64,000 bases of DNA from Sporomusa termitida (GTDB taxonomy: Bacteria; Bacillota; Negativicutes; Sporomusales; Sporomusaceae). A program made the position numbers and the translations under genes. Below the pieces are notes generated by a model. The model had not been told where the DNA came from and made no database searches. It saw nothing but the letters and a program-made list of their open reading frames with translations. Shown here in pieces: positions 1-9,124 of the stretch. Positions within the stretch are counted from its first letter, which is position 1, and each line of letters opens with the position of its first letter. The DNA lies in contig NZ_CP036259.1 of assembly GCF_007641255.1 (NCBI RefSeq), positions 3,036,001 through 3,100,000 of the forward strand, in the 5' to 3' direction.

Positions 1-22
1 CACTGTTTCCGGCATTTCCCAT
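1..22 (-). CDS. start of an unidentified gene running off the window
   Basis: An ATG at 22-20 reads M-G-N-A-G-N-S and continues out of the window. A purine-rich ribosome site (AAGGAGATAGGG) lies upstream at a slightly long distance. It is on the same strand as the corrinoid methyltransferase genes and 100 bases after them, so it could be another part of that system, such as a second methyltransferase or a reductive activator. Seven residues are too few to tell. Confidence 0.4.
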
Positions 23-125
23 ATTTAATCCCTATCTCCTTTTTGCAAATATTCTAAAAACATTTTATATTTTGTAACCATTTGTAACAAAATCCTTGTT
101 AAGCCAATTCATGTAATTATACAAA

Positions 126-1319
126 TTATGGATTTACCGGTCCGAATTCTTTGGCAATTTTAATAATTCTTTCCAGACGGGAGAACTTCATGGCCGTGGG
201 AGCCGTGTCAGCTATACTTAAAATCAGGTGATCACCCTTGCCCATCTGCAAAAACAGGTCGTCAATAAATTTGTCAAATTCATAGTCAGACATACTGCTT
301 TCTAAAACGGATACAGCCGGAATACCACCCCAGATGGTTATTTGCCCATCAAAGGCCGCTCTGATTTCGGCAAGCGTATGGGAAGTCATGGGCGCCGGAC
401 AAATGGAATCGGCAATATCAAATTTAGCCTGTGAATAGTAGGGCAATAAGCTTTTATTTTCCCCGTCTGTATGTGTCATCAGAAATTTACCGCCGGCATG
501 TGCTTTGTCAACCGCGGTCGACAAATATGGCAGTATATGACCTGCAAAAAAAGCCGGCCATGTTATCTGGACATCGTAGTTGGCGCCGGAATAGATCCAG
601 TCAGCCGGACTTTTTATCGTTACATCAAGAACCTGTTCATAATAAGGCGTCATTTGCCCGGCAAGCTTTTTCAACTCTTCTTCATGATCATAGTAAGCAT
701 AAAAGAACTGATCATAAGGCATCAACTCATGTAAAATTTCATGCATGGGGGAACCCTGGGCCGCTCTGCCGCAGATTACCCCCAAATCGCCCACATACTC
801 TTTGAATTCCGCAAGATACTCATAATTCGGCTGAATCTCAATATTTTCAAAAATATAGCCAACCGCTTCATAATCCGCAACACTCTTAATCGCCTTTTCC
901 GAAACGTGGGAAATAGTAATGCCCGCCTTACGCATTGATTCATCAAAAACGGTTGCGGTGGTTATATTACCATAGGGTGTAATATATTCGACCTTGGTCG
1001 TATCGCCACAGTAAGAAATATTGCGCTTGATGTTGCGGAACGAATGCTTCCACGGCAGTGTGTCTGTGCCCCAAAGCCCCAGCGCCCTGTCAACGATGTC
1101 CAGGGAATCACCGTAAATATTGTAATCAGGGATTGCGGTATGATAGCCTACGTCCAAATCCAGCAAAATTTCCTTAAGAGTGGCATTGCGGTATTTGTCA
1201 GGCAGGGTACCTTTGGCTTTATTACCCTTGTACCATATATCCAGACGTGGAACCATAGGCAAACGGTCAGTTGGCTCACCCCGCAGGGTAGCTAACATTC
1301 TCTCACGGTGTGTCATCAT
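126..1319 (-). CDS. URO-D family (MtaA/CmuA-like) methyltransferase
   Basis: This 397-residue protein has the uroporphyrinogen decarboxylase fold used by cobalamin-dependent methyltransferases. It probably moves a methyl group between a methylated substrate and the corrinoid protein encoded two genes upstream (2168-2800). The gene is the last of three in one operon, 35 bases after the methyltetrahydrofolate methyltransferase, with the ribosome site GAGGAG nine bases before the ATG. MtaA/MtbA-type proteins bind zinc through H-x-C-x(n)-C. Here the matching place reads H283-T-D285-G with a later Cys307, so the first cysteine appears replaced by aspartate. That fits a substrate-side methyltransferase of unknown specificity rather than a coenzyme-M enzyme. 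The family is clear; the substrate cannot be read from the sequence. Confidence 0.85.
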   Translation of the reverse strand: MMTHRERMLATLRGEPTDRLPMVPRLDIWYKGNKAKGTLPDKYRNATLKEILLDLDVGYHTAIPDYNIYGDSLDIVDRALGLWGTDTLPWKHSFRNIKRNISYCGDTTKVEYITPYGNITTATVFDESMRKAGITISHVSEKAIKSVADYEAVGYIFENIEIQPNYEYLAEFKEYVGDLGVICGRAAQGSPMHEILHELMPYDQFFYAYYDHEEELKKLAGQMTPYYEQVLDVTIKSPADWIYSGANYDVQITWPAFFAGHILPYLSTAVDKAHAGGKFLMTHTDGENKSLLPYYSQAKFDIADSICPAPMTSHTLAEIRAAFDGQITIWGGIPAVSVLESSMSDYEFDKFIDDLFLQMGKGDHLILSIADTAPTAMKFSRLERIIKIAKEFGPVNP

Positions 1320-1354
1320 CTTCTCATTCTCCTCTCAGCTTTAAAACAGTCTAA

Positions 1355-2149
1355 TTATCCCAGTTTACCCTCCCGGTAAGCAGCTAAATAATCACAGCAA
1401 AATTCGTCGCTTCCCATCAAAGCATTCATACTGTGTATTAAGGCCATCAGCTTTTCATCAAGCGGATCAATAAACAAGGCGTCCATCCCGTTCGCGGTAA
1501 GGGCAATCGCATATGCCTGATTTAGTAGCCGCCGCTTGGGTAAGCCAAATGATACATTACTTAATCCGCAAGTAATATGAACCCCCTTTAATTCACGGTG
1601 AATGCACTGAACAGTTTCCAGGGCAACCTTTCCCGACGTACTTTCGGTTCCTATCGGTTGAACCATAACATCCAGATAGATGTCATCCCGCTGAACTCCG
1701 TCCTGCGTCAGTCTTTCAACCAAGCGGCGGGCTATGACCATCCGCTCTTCAGTAGTAGACGGAATGCCTTGGTCATCCATAACCAGGGCTATAACCCCGG
1801 CTTTAGCTTTCTTAATTAACGGTATAACACTTTGATAGCGGGCTTCCTCTGCTGAAATTGAATTCACAATAGGTTTCTGACGCGCTAATGGCAAAGCAGC
1901 CTGCAAAGCCAGTACATTGGGACTGTCAATGCAAAGAGGAACCTCGACCGCTTCCTGGACTGTCTCTACCAGCCAGGCAAGCAGTTCCACTTCTTGTGTT
2001 AGAAAGGTGCCGGCATTGACGTCAATTACATCAGCCCCAGCCGCAACCTGCTCTAAAGCCAGTTTCTGAACAAACGCCTTATCACGTTTTTCAATGGCTG
2101 CCGCCGCACTCGGGATACTGCTGTTCAGCTTTTCTCCAATTATAAGCAA
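1355..2149 (-). CDS. methyltetrahydrofolate:corrinoid methyltransferase (MeTr/AcsE-like)
   Basis: This 264-residue TIM barrel belongs to the pterin-binding family (AcsE, MtvA, MtgA and the MetH folate domain). It exchanges a methyl group between a corrinoid protein and tetrahydrofolate in the cytosol. Family features include the opening IIGEKLNSS, DVIDVNAGT, the acid-rich LCIDSPN strand and the NSIS segment. The length matches stand-alone MeTr enzymes (about 260 residues). Translation starts at a TTG, eight bases after AAAGGAG. It lies between the corrinoid protein gene (18 bases upstream) and the URO-D gene, which is the usual make-up of an acetogen demethylase: substrate methyltransferase, corrinoid protein and folate methyltransferase. 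The methyl group would enter the Wood-Ljungdahl pathway. Confidence 0.9.
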   Translation of the reverse strand: MLIIGEKLNSSIPSAAAAIEKRDKAFVQKLALEQVAAGADVIDVNAGTFLTQEVELLAWLVETVQEAVEVPLCIDSPNVLALQAALPLARQKPIVNSISAEEARYQSVIPLIKKAKAGVIALVMDDQGIPSTTEERMVIARRLVERLTQDGVQRDDIYLDVMVQPIGTESTSGKVALETVQCIHRELKGVHITCGLSNVSFGLPKRRLLNQAYAIALTANGMDALFIDPLDEKLMALIHSMNALMGSDEFCCDYLAAYREGKLG

Positions 2150-2167
2150 GATGAATTCTCCTTTCGA

Positions 2168-2800
2168 TTAGTTTTCAAATACCACATTGGCTCGCTCGAC
2201 AGCCATTGCCGCATCACCAGCATAAATATCGGCCCCGATTTCATTGGCAAAGGCCTGGGTAATCGGTGCCCCGCCGACAATAACTTTTATATGAGGATAT
2301 TTTTCCTTAATGGCTTTGGTGGTATCGCGCATATGCGGCATTGTCGTTGTCAATAGCGCCGCAAGACCAACAAAATCTGGTTTGTGCTCGTCTATGGCAC
2401 TAATATATTTTTCTGTTGACACGTCAAGTCCCAGATCAACCACTTTATAGCCCGCACCTTCGAACATAATTGTGACGATGTTTTTACCGATATCATGAAG
2501 GTCTTCCTTCACAGCGCCAATCACCAGCAGGCCTTTTTCCTTAACTCCGGCCTCTAACAATAAGGGCTTAACAACCGCCATGCCTGCCATCATTGCCCGA
2601 GCTGAAATCAAAACTTCCGGGATAAATACATTACCGCTTTTAAATTTTTCTCCAATCTGGTTCATGCCTTCAACCAACCCGTGATTAACAATCGTGGTTA
2701 CCTCAATTTTTTCGGCAACTGCTTGCTCTGTCAGTGCTTTTACTTTTTTTGCATCATGCTCCCATATCGCACTCCGAATTTGTTCCAGTAATTTTTCCAT
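2168..2800 (-). CDS. corrinoid protein (MtbC/MtvC-like)
   Basis: This 210-residue cobalamin-binding methyl carrier has an N-terminal helical cap domain (residues 1-85) and a Rossmann-like B12 domain. The lower-ligand signature D100-L-H102-D-I-G105 supplies the histidine that coordinates cobalt. GLAALLTTTM and VIVGGAPI are the later nucleotide-loop segments. It is the first gene of the three-gene methyl-transfer operon, with AGGAGG seven bases before the ATG and a promoter about 50 bases upstream. It should shuttle the methyl group between the two methyltransferases encoded after it. No reductive activator (RamA type) is visible nearby, so that function must come from elsewhere. Confidence 0.93.
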   Translation of the reverse strand: MEKLLEQIRSAIWEHDAKKVKALTEQAVAEKIEVTTIVNHGLVEGMNQIGEKFKSGNVFIPEVLISARAMMAGMAVVKPLLLEAGVKEKGLLVIGAVKEDLHDIGKNIVTIMFEGAGYKVVDLGLDVSTEKYISAIDEHKPDFVGLAALLTTTMPHMRDTTKAIKEKYPHIKVIVGGAPITQAFANEIGADIYAGDAAMAVERANVVFEN

Positions 2801-2849
2801 CCAAATTCCTCCTGATAGTTAATATTGACAAAAAATTTGTTATATTTTC

Positions 2850-2878
2850 AATATATAGTGAAATTTGATATTTGTAAA
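2850..2878 (-). promoter_or_regulatory. promoter of the corrinoid operon
   Basis: On the minus strand TTTACA (2878-2873) and TATATT (2855-2850) are 17 bases apart, about 50 bases before the corrinoid protein ATG. The surrounding sequence is strongly AT-rich, unlike the flanking genes. Confidence 0.55.
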
Positions 2879-3136
2879 ACGACTTATTTCGATTTAACTT
2901 ATCACTATTTAGAATATGTTAGTTAGTGTTGAAAGTAAAAACAAAGACCATCTAATGAAAGTCAAGCCCTAAATCTTATTTTTTACTCTAAAAACAGGCA
3001 TAACAAGCAGACTATCCCTATATAGTGAGCTTTAATAAGGGGTAGCCTAGGAATATTCCAAGTTTTTCGTAGTGTTAAGCCGCTTTCGATAACCGACCCT
3101 AATATATTTGAATCTGCGGTGTTCTATTACATCGCA
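2879..3136. other. AT-rich gap between two operons
   Basis: With the promoter region this makes a 336-base non-coding stretch separating the DUF401 gene from the corrinoid operon. On the minus strand CTACCCCTTAT and ATAGGGATAG (about 3010-3050) form an imperfect hairpin that could end the upstream operon, but no good U-tract follows. No cobalamin riboswitch elements were found here. Confidence 0.4.
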
Positions 3137-4342
3137 TTAAACAGTTGCTTTGATTGTCAGAACCAACAGCAGGAAAAGAGACAGCATGACAATACTTCGC
3201 TGGGATCTCAAAAAATCGGCTTTAAAGTAATCCAGGGTTACCAAGAGGCATAAGTGGGCCGGCGAGAGCATATGTCCAACAAAACTGGCAATATAGGCAA
3301 TGACAGCTACAGAAACGTTTTGGCTCGCAACGGCGGCAACAAGGGGAAAAGCAATGGCCACAGCCCCTTGTGAGGAACCGGTAAGTAAACCGGCCGTAAA
3401 ACCGACGATACTGATAACCATCACTACAGGCACACCGGATTGTTGCAGAATCGCTGCCACTTCGCCGATAATTCCGGTCGCTGTCAGTACATATTGAAAA
3501 AATAAGATACCGGTTACTCCCCAGAGCAATTTATAGGCAAAAGCATGTTTTAGCATACCGGTTATATTCGCCAAAGGTAAGCGGAGTACCACCGTCATAG
3601 CGGCAACTACCAGAAACATAGCTATTGCCGGACTCAGCTTAAAGCCAATCACCATGATTAAATTGGCAATAATCGGACCACCTGCCAGCAATAAATAACG
3701 ATAACTATGTGCTTGCTCCAGCGGGCTCTCCATTGAATTTGCACTTACCCGACTTTCCAGCGGGTAAATGTAGTAAAACCAGCCAATGAACAGCCATAAA
3801 CCGGTAACCCAAAGCATATTGGCGATAAGGTTTCCCAACGGCACATTGGCAATATTACTTGCCAACAATAATGCTGGTATAATCGGATTGGTACATTCCC
3901 ACGAATGCCGGAACCAATAATTAATGGCTGTTTTTCGTTCCTGTGAAAGCGAGTACGGCTTCCCGGCCGCTTCCACCAGCGGCGCAGAAAAAATAGCACC
4001 GCCTAAGGACGGCAAAAAGCCTAAAAAAGCCGGCATCAGCGGCAGCAGCACTTTATCACTTTTTAAGAGGACACGGGAAACAGTCATGAATCCGTCAATA
4101 ATCCCGGTTGTCCGCAGCTGATATTCCAAGCACATAACTAAATATAAGGCGAATAATATTTCCCAGGTGCTTGCGCTGAAAAACAGATTGCCAGCCGCCA
4201 GTTCCAAGGTTGACCAGTGTGGTGACGATGTAAGAAATAAAAAACAGGAACCGGCTAGCATCGCATTGCCAAGATTAACTTTTTTCTGCAGGAGAATTAC
4301 GACAATCCCCAACGTCACCAACATCACCAAAATATGTATCAT
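3137..4342 (-). CDS. DUF401 family membrane permease
   Basis: A 401-residue integral membrane protein of the DUF401 family with about ten to twelve hydrophobic segments. I chose the ATG at 4342 (reading M-I-H-I-L-V) because AAAGGAG sits at the right distance. A longer reading frame upstream lacks a ribosome site. Polar breaks such as FLPSLGGAIFSAP and FRHSWECTNPI lie between helices, as expected in an ion-coupled transporter of the IT superfamily. It is the last gene of the ilvD-kor-suc operon, 147 bases after the alpha subunit of the CoA ligase, so it is the likely importer of the organic acid that operon uses. The transport role is inferred from family and context. Confidence 0.8.
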   Translation of the reverse strand: MIHILVMLVTLGIVVILLQKKVNLGNAMLAGSCFLFLTSSPHWSTLELAAGNLFFSASTWEILFALYLVMCLEYQLRTTGIIDGFMTVSRVLLKSDKVLLPLMPAFLGFLPSLGGAIFSAPLVEAAGKPYSLSQERKTAINYWFRHSWECTNPIIPALLLASNIANVPLGNLIANMLWVTGLWLFIGWFYYIYPLESRVSANSMESPLEQAHSYRYLLLAGGPIIANLIMVIGFKLSPAIAMFLVVAAMTVVLRLPLANITGMLKHAFAYKLLWGVTGILFFQYVLTATGIIGEVAAILQQSGVPVVMVISIVGFTAGLLTGSSQGAVAIAFPLVAAVASQNVSVAVIAYIASFVGHMLSPAHLCLLVTLDYFKADFLRSQRSIVMLSLFLLLVLTIKATV

Positions 4343-4489
4343 ACTGTTCTCCTTTTTGCTTGCTGTGCCTAATACAACCATGACCGCTTCCCCGGGGAAA
4401 GGCGTAATCATATTGCTGCGAGAATAAGCGAATAGACCGCATAAAATACATTTTTCCTTTTTTATACGGCCTACACACTGCCTGCTGCA

Positions 4490-5362
4490 TTATAATACTT
4501 GTTTTAACAGTTCGACGATCTGAGCCGGGCTGTCGGCAATACGCACACCAGCGGCAGTCAGGATATCAATTTTGGCTTCGGCGCTGCCCGCGCCATCCGC
4601 ACCGACAATGGCGCCCGCATGCCCCATTACTTTGCCTTTGGGGGCGTGCCTGCCGGCAATATAGGCTATAACCGGTTTTTTCATGTGATTTTTTATATAG
4701 CTGGCCGCTGTCTCTTCATCAGTGCCGCCAATCTCGCCAATCAAAACAATGGCTTTCGTTTGTTCGTCCTGTTCGAACATCGGCAACAGCTTGACAAACG
4801 AGGTGCCGGGGATTACGTCACCGCCCACGCCCACGCAAGTGGACTGACCGATCCCGTTCTTGGTCATTTCATTCACAGTTTCATAGGAGTTTGTAGCACT
4901 GCGGGACATTAATCCCACCGGGCCTTCGCTGTAAATGCTGTGGTCCATGAACCCCGCCTTGCCTTTTCCCGGCGATATCACGCCAAAGGAATTGGGTCCG
5001 ACAATCATTAGCTCCTTATGCGCTCGGTTAAGATGATAAAGGGTGCGCATATCTTTGACCGGCACGCCTTCGGCGATTGTAATAACCAGCTTAACGCCGG
5101 CGGCAATTTGTTCCAAAATGGCGTCCAGCGTCCGCTGCGGCGGTACGAACAGTACGGCGGCGTTGGCCTCTGTTTCCTTTACCGCTTCTTCGACGGAATT
5201 AAAGACAGGTATACCTTCCACCGTCTGGCCGCCCTTACCGGGGGTAACGCCGGCAACTACATTTGTGCCGTATTCCAACATCCTTTTGGTGTGAAAAGAA
5301 CCCTCGCGGCCGGTAATACCCTGCACGATTAATCTTGTTGACGAATCAACCAAAATACTCAC
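4490..5362 (-). CDS. sucD: succinyl-CoA synthetase-like alpha subunit
   Basis: About 290 residues, the alpha subunit of an ADP-forming acyl-CoA ligase. An N-terminal CoA-binding Rossmann domain (IVQGITGREGSFHTKR) is followed by the ligase domain with the phosphorylated histidine in MGHAGAIVG. The start is the GTG at 5362, eight bases after AAGGAG; a GTG nine bases upstream overlaps the ribosome site. Several active-site loops differ from ordinary SucD: PNSFGVISP instead of PNCPG-type, SRSATNSYE instead of SRSGTLTYE, and GGDVIPG instead of GGDPIPG. This suggests an acid other than succinate. With the beta subunit it would turn an acyl-CoA made by the Kor enzyme into free acid plus ATP. Confidence 0.88.
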   Translation of the reverse strand: MSILVDSSTRLIVQGITGREGSFHTKRMLEYGTNVVAGVTPGKGGQTVEGIPVFNSVEEAVKETEANAAVLFVPPQRTLDAILEQIAAGVKLVITIAEGVPVKDMRTLYHLNRAHKELMIVGPNSFGVISPGKGKAGFMDHSIYSEGPVGLMSRSATNSYETVNEMTKNGIGQSTCVGVGGDVIPGTSFVKLLPMFEQDEQTKAIVLIGEIGGTDEETAASYIKNHMKKPVIAYIAGRHAPKGKVMGHAGAIVGADGAGSAEAKIDILTAAGVRIADSPAQIVELLKQVL

Positions 5363-5392
5363 TATCAACACTCCTTACTAACAATCAAGTCA

Positions 5393-6535
5393 TCAGTTTT
5401 GCGCTTTTAGAACTTTTTCCGCTGCTTCTTTGATGCTATAACCGATTGTAATATCTGTTCTGTTAGCATCAACCAGCAGTTTCATGCCTGCTTCTTTGTT
5501 TGTGCCATCCAGTTTAGCCACAATCGGAACAGGAATTTTTTCAACTGCTTTGATGATGCCGCCGGCGATCTCGTCACAACGGGTTATCCCGCCGAAAATA
5601 CTGATCAGGATGGCTTTGACGCTGGGATTCTGGGCCAGTATCCGAATGCCCTCGGCCACTCTGTCAGCCGTTGCGCCGCCGCCCAGATCCAGCGCGCAGG
5701 CCACTTTGCCGCCTTGCTTCGTAATCCAGTCAACACAGGACATAATCATACCGGAACCATTACTGATGACCCCTACCGTACCGTCCGGCTCGCAATCAAT
5801 ATACAGGAAGTTCACAGCCTTGGCCTGTTTTATCAGCTCGCCGACAGCCATTTCTTCCCGCCAGACAACTAAATCCGGATGACGGTAAACACCGCTGTCA
5901 TCAATATCTACCTTGGCGTCGGCCGCAATAATGCTGCCGTCCTGCAATTTCATCAGCGGATTAATTTCCACCAGCATGCAGTCATAGTCGTTAAATAGAG
6001 CATAAAGAGAAGTTATAACCTCTTTGATCCGTTTCTTAATTTCAGGCTCCGCGAGCTCGGCCTTCCTGAAGATAGCTTCAAAATAGAAGTCTTGCAGACC
6101 AATAAGCGGGTCAATGCTAACTTTGGCAATTCTTTCCGGCTGGGTTGCAGCCACCTCTTCAATATCGACGCCGCCATGTTTGCTGAAAATAACCACCGGC
6201 ATTCTGCTGGCGCTGTCCAGAGTGATTGATAGGTAGTACTCTTCCACAAAAGGAACACATTCTTCGATAAGAATGGCGTCAATTTTACAATCCTTGAGAT
6301 CCGCCCCTAACAGTTGTCCGGTGAAGCCCGCCGCTGCCTGCGGATTCATGGCCCGTTTCACACCACCTGCTTTGCCCCGCCCGCCGGCCAGAACCTGCGC
6401 CTTTACCATGGCGGGATAGGATACGGCATAAGTTTTATCCGGTATTTCGGCAGTGCTATGGATTACAGTGCCTTCCGGTGTTTTAATGCCGCCCTTGTTA
6501 AAAAGCGCTTTACCTTGGAACTCATATAATTTCAT
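5393..6535 (-). CDS. sucC: succinyl-CoA synthetase-like beta subunit (ATP-grasp)
   Basis: A 380-residue protein with an N-terminal ATP-grasp domain (KAQVLAGGRGKAGG, EINPL) and a C-terminal ligase domain containing SNGSGMIMS and IFGGITRCDEIAGG. It pairs with the alpha subunit encoded 30 bases downstream and binds the nucleotide and the carboxylic acid. The family usually has GGNGAGLAM where this one reads GVISNGSGMIM; like the changes in the alpha subunit, this hints at altered acid specificity. It lies 18 bases after the gamma subunit of the oxidoreductase, so ferredoxin reduction and substrate-level phosphorylation are encoded together. Confidence 0.9.
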   Translation of the reverse strand: MKLYEFQGKALFNKGGIKTPEGTVIHSTAEIPDKTYAVSYPAMVKAQVLAGGRGKAGGVKRAMNPQAAAGFTGQLLGADLKDCKIDAILIEECVPFVEEYYLSITLDSASRMPVVIFSKHGGVDIEEVAATQPERIAKVSIDPLIGLQDFYFEAIFRKAELAEPEIKKRIKEVITSLYALFNDYDCMLVEINPLMKLQDGSIIAADAKVDIDDSGVYRHPDLVVWREEMAVGELIKQAKAVNFLYIDCEPDGTVGVISNGSGMIMSCVDWITKQGGKVACALDLGGGATADRVAEGIRILAQNPSVKAILISIFGGITRCDEIAGGIIKAVEKIPVPIVAKLDGTNKEAGMKLLVDANRTDITIGYSIKEAAEKVLKAQN

Positions 6536-6553
6536 GTATTTTCACCCCTATAA

Positions 6554-7111
6554 CTACTTCTTTAAAAGTGCTTGCGCTTTTTGATAGCCCAGCGCCAGCG
6601 CCCGGCTGTTTTCTTCCTTTGACTTGTTCCCCACCTGATCAACAAGTGCGGCCATGAGGTTTTCCAGTTTCACGTTATTCATGATGCCGTTGATGAAGCC
6701 AAGCGAAAGAGTGTTGGTGAATAACTCTCTGCCCATTTCGTTGATGGCGATTTCGGTTAAGGGCGCTGCATATACCTCTATGTCCTGTCTGTGCGGCAGC
6801 ACATCAATATAGTAGGAATCACAAATAACGATGCCGCCGGCGCGTACATCCTTGACATATTTATCACAGGCTTCCTGGGAAAGAGCTAAAAGTACATCCG
6901 GCGCCGTTACATGCAAATGATTGATAATTGCTTTACTGTAAATGACTTCACCGCTGGAAGCGCCGCCGCGGGCCTCGATGCCATACGCCTGGGTCTGAAT
7001 GACATTGAAGCCTTCCTTAGCCAGGGCATTGCCATAAATTATGCTGGCCAGGACAACCCCCTGCCCGCCAAAGCCGCTGAACCGCATTTCGATCTTATCA
7101 GCCTTTATCAC
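6554..7111 (-). CDS. korC: 2-oxoacid:ferredoxin oxidoreductase gamma subunit
   Basis: The 185-residue gamma subunit of a four-subunit 2-oxoacid:ferredoxin oxidoreductase. It opens with the family motif FSGFGGQGVVLAS and contains ARGGASSGEVIYS. The start is a GTG at 7111, behind a strong AGGAGG. The gamma domain contacts CoA and joins the alpha and beta chains. Gene order korD-korA-korB-korC is that of 2-oxoglutarate-type enzymes, but the family also includes branched-chain and pyruvate enzymes, so specificity stays open. Confidence 0.9.
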   Translation of the reverse strand: MIKADKIEMRFSGFGGQGVVLASIIYGNALAKEGFNVIQTQAYGIEARGGASSGEVIYSKAIINHLHVTAPDVLLALSQEACDKYVKDVRAGGIVICDSYYIDVLPHRQDIEVYAAPLTEIAINEMGRELFTNTLSLGFINGIMNNVKLENLMAALVDQVGNKSKEENSRALALGYQKAQALLKK

Positions 7112-7152
7112 AAGTCTATTCCTCCTAGCTTTACTGGATGTCACCGGACGGT

Positions 7153-7986
7153 TCAGCCCATGGTGATTACGACTTCCGTGTCTTTTTTACGCCTGTCCAA
7201 CAGCTTGGCATACCTTTCGGTAAGTTCAAGCTTGCGGGTATTGACAAACTCACCGATAACAAACTTTTCCGCCAGCTCTGCCGGCGGCAGTTTTTCCGCC
7301 GCGGTTTTGGTAACCACCATATTTTTTATCCGTTCCACCATCTTGGCCGGATCAGCCAGTTTGTTGCGCCGGCCGAATTGTATGGGACAGCTCGTCAGCG
7401 CCTCGACAACGGCAAAGCCTTTGTGCTGTAAGGCGGCTTTCATAACCTTATACAGGTTGCCCACATTATAGACATCCCCGCGGGCCACATAGGTGGCGCC
7501 GGCGCTGGCCGCCAGTTCACAGGTGTCAAAGCTGGGTTCGATCATGCCGTAGGGAGCCGTTGTCGCTTTGTGCCCAACCGGTGTTGTCGGTGAATACTGG
7601 CCCCCGGTCATGCCATATATCTCGTTTCTGAATACAACCGAGGTAATATCAATGTTCCTTCTGGCGGCATGGATAAAATGATTGCCGCCAATAGCCAGGG
7701 CGTCGCCGTCGCCCATGAAGACAATGACCTTAACATCGGGCCTGGCCAATTTTATGCCGGTGGCAAACGCCAGCGCCCGGCCGTGGGTAACCCGCAGCAC
7801 GTTAAAATCCAGATAGGTCGGCGTCCGGCCGGCGCAGCCGATGGCACAGACAATCACCGTTTTGCCGCGGTCCAGCTGCAGTTCGTCGGCTGCTCTTACA
7901 AACGCATTGATCACCGTGCCATGGGTACAGCCGGGACAAGTAAACAGGGGAAATTGGTCTTCTTTGATATAATCGCGGCTACTCAT
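7153..7986 (-). CDS. korB: 2-oxoacid:ferredoxin oxidoreductase beta subunit (TPP-binding)
   Basis: The 277-residue beta subunit carries thiamine diphosphate. The TPP/Mg motif is GDGDALAIGGNHFIHA (GDG...N), followed by NEIYGMTGGQYSPTTP. Cysteines in FTCPGCTHG and CAIGCAGRT are candidate ligands for the iron-sulfur cluster found in this subunit type. The start codon overlaps the alpha-subunit stop by eight bases, showing translational coupling. The KTATAPYG-like loop (HKATTAPYG) resembles the 2-oxoglutarate branch of the family, but this alone does not set the substrate. Confidence 0.92.
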   Translation of the reverse strand: MSSRDYIKEDQFPLFTCPGCTHGTVINAFVRAADELQLDRGKTVIVCAIGCAGRTPTYLDFNVLRVTHGRALAFATGIKLARPDVKVIVFMGDGDALAIGGNHFIHAARRNIDITSVVFRNEIYGMTGGQYSPTTPVGHKATTAPYGMIEPSFDTCELAASAGATYVARGDVYNVGNLYKVMKAALQHKGFAVVEALTSCPIQFGRRNKLADPAKMVERIKNMVVTKTAAEKLPPAELAEKFVIGEFVNTRKLELTERYAKLLDRRKKDTEVVITMG

Positions 7987-9124
7987 TTAAAGCTACCCCC
8001 TCAACTACCTTAATGATTTGCTCCGGCATTATTAGCGAGCCATCAAAGATATTCAACTGCCTTATCTCCACGCTGGTATCGACAAGTTCTTTGATTTTGT
8101 GTACCAGTTGCCCCCGGTTCATTTCCGGAACAATAACGGTCTTTACCTTTTTCAGCAGTTTCTTAAGAGGTTCGTCAATAAAAGGCCAGATGGTGACCGG
8201 CCGGAACAGGCCCACCTTATGCCCCTTTGCCCGGGCGGCTTTTACCGCTTCTATCGCCGAGCGGGACACACAGCCGCAGGCAATGATTAACGTATCGGCG
8301 TCTGCGGTGGCAATTTCTTCCCATTCCCAAATGTCTTCTTTGTTCCGCTCTATCTTGCCGTTAATTCGTTCTATGGAATTATGGATGGCATCTTTGGTGA
8401 GGCTGGGCATGCCGTCAATGGTATGATGCATGCCGTTAATAACATAACGGTAGTTTTGGTCGTTGCCGAACGGCATCAGCCTTACGACCCCGGACTCATC
8501 CGGCTGGTAGGGATGATATTCCTCCGGCGGTACTGCCGGGAGCTTCCTGTTAATAATTTCAACATTCTCATACTCAGCAAGATTGATGTTTTCCCGCATA
8601 TGGCCAATGGTCTCATCCAGCAGCAGGATTACGGGCATCATATATTTCTCCGACAGGTTGAACGCCCGGATGGTGGTTTTATAAATTTCTTGCACCGAGT
8701 TAGGATAAAGGGCAATGGTCGGACAGTCTCCTGACCGGCCGTATTTGGCCTGCAACAAGTCCCCCTGCGCGCATATAGTCGCACCGCCGGTGCTGGGACC
8801 GCTGCGCTGAACATCAACAATGATGGCGGGAATCTCGGCCATGGCGGCAAAGGCAATATTCTCCTGCTTAAGGTCAAAGCCCGGTCCGCTGGTACAGGTT
8901 AATGATTTTGTACCCATAACGGATGCGCCGATAATCGCCCCCATGCTGGCAATTTCGTCTTCCATCTGGATAAATTTTCCGCCGGCGTCAGGCAGTTCTT
9001 CCGCCAGTACTTCCATAATTTCTGAAGAAGGGGTGATGGGATAGCCGGCACAGAACTTGACGCCGGCTTTTATGGCCCCCAGGGCGCAGGCCTGATTGCC
9101 TTGCATCAGTTTGTTGTTAGCCAT
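7979..9124 (-). CDS. korA: 2-oxoacid:ferredoxin oxidoreductase alpha subunit
   Basis: A 381-residue alpha subunit with the pyrimidine-binding domain (GAIKAGVKFCAGYPITPSSE), the TSGPGFDLKQE loop and a C-terminal domain II (IIACGCVSRSA). It binds the 2-oxoacid together with the beta chain. It overlaps both neighbours by eight bases (ferredoxin subunit upstream, beta downstream), typical of a co-translated complex. The short form without an N-terminal gamma domain matches KorA of four-subunit enzymes. Confidence 0.92.
   Translation of the reverse strand: MANNKLMQGNQACALGAIKAGVKFCAGYPITPSSEIMEVLAEELPDAGGKFIQMEDEIASMGAIIGASVMGTKSLTCTSGPGFDLKQENIAFAAMAEIPAIIVDVQRSGPSTGGATICAQGDLLQAKYGRSGDCPTIALYPNSVQEIYKTTIRAFNLSEKYMMPVILLLDETIGHMRENINLAEYENVEIINRKLPAVPPEEYHPYQPDESGVVRLMPFGNDQNYRYVINGMHHTIDGMPSLTKDAIHNSIERINGKIERNKEDIWEWEEIATADADTLIIACGCVSRSAIEAVKAARAKGHKVGLFRPVTIWPFIDEPLKKLLKKVKTVIVPEMNRGQLVHKIKELVDTSVEIRQLNIFDGSLIMPEQIIKVVEGVALNE

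Noticed and set aside
2801..3136. Possible cobalamin riboswitch before the corrinoid operon
   Set aside because: None of the B12-box elements is present; the stretch is only AT-rich.
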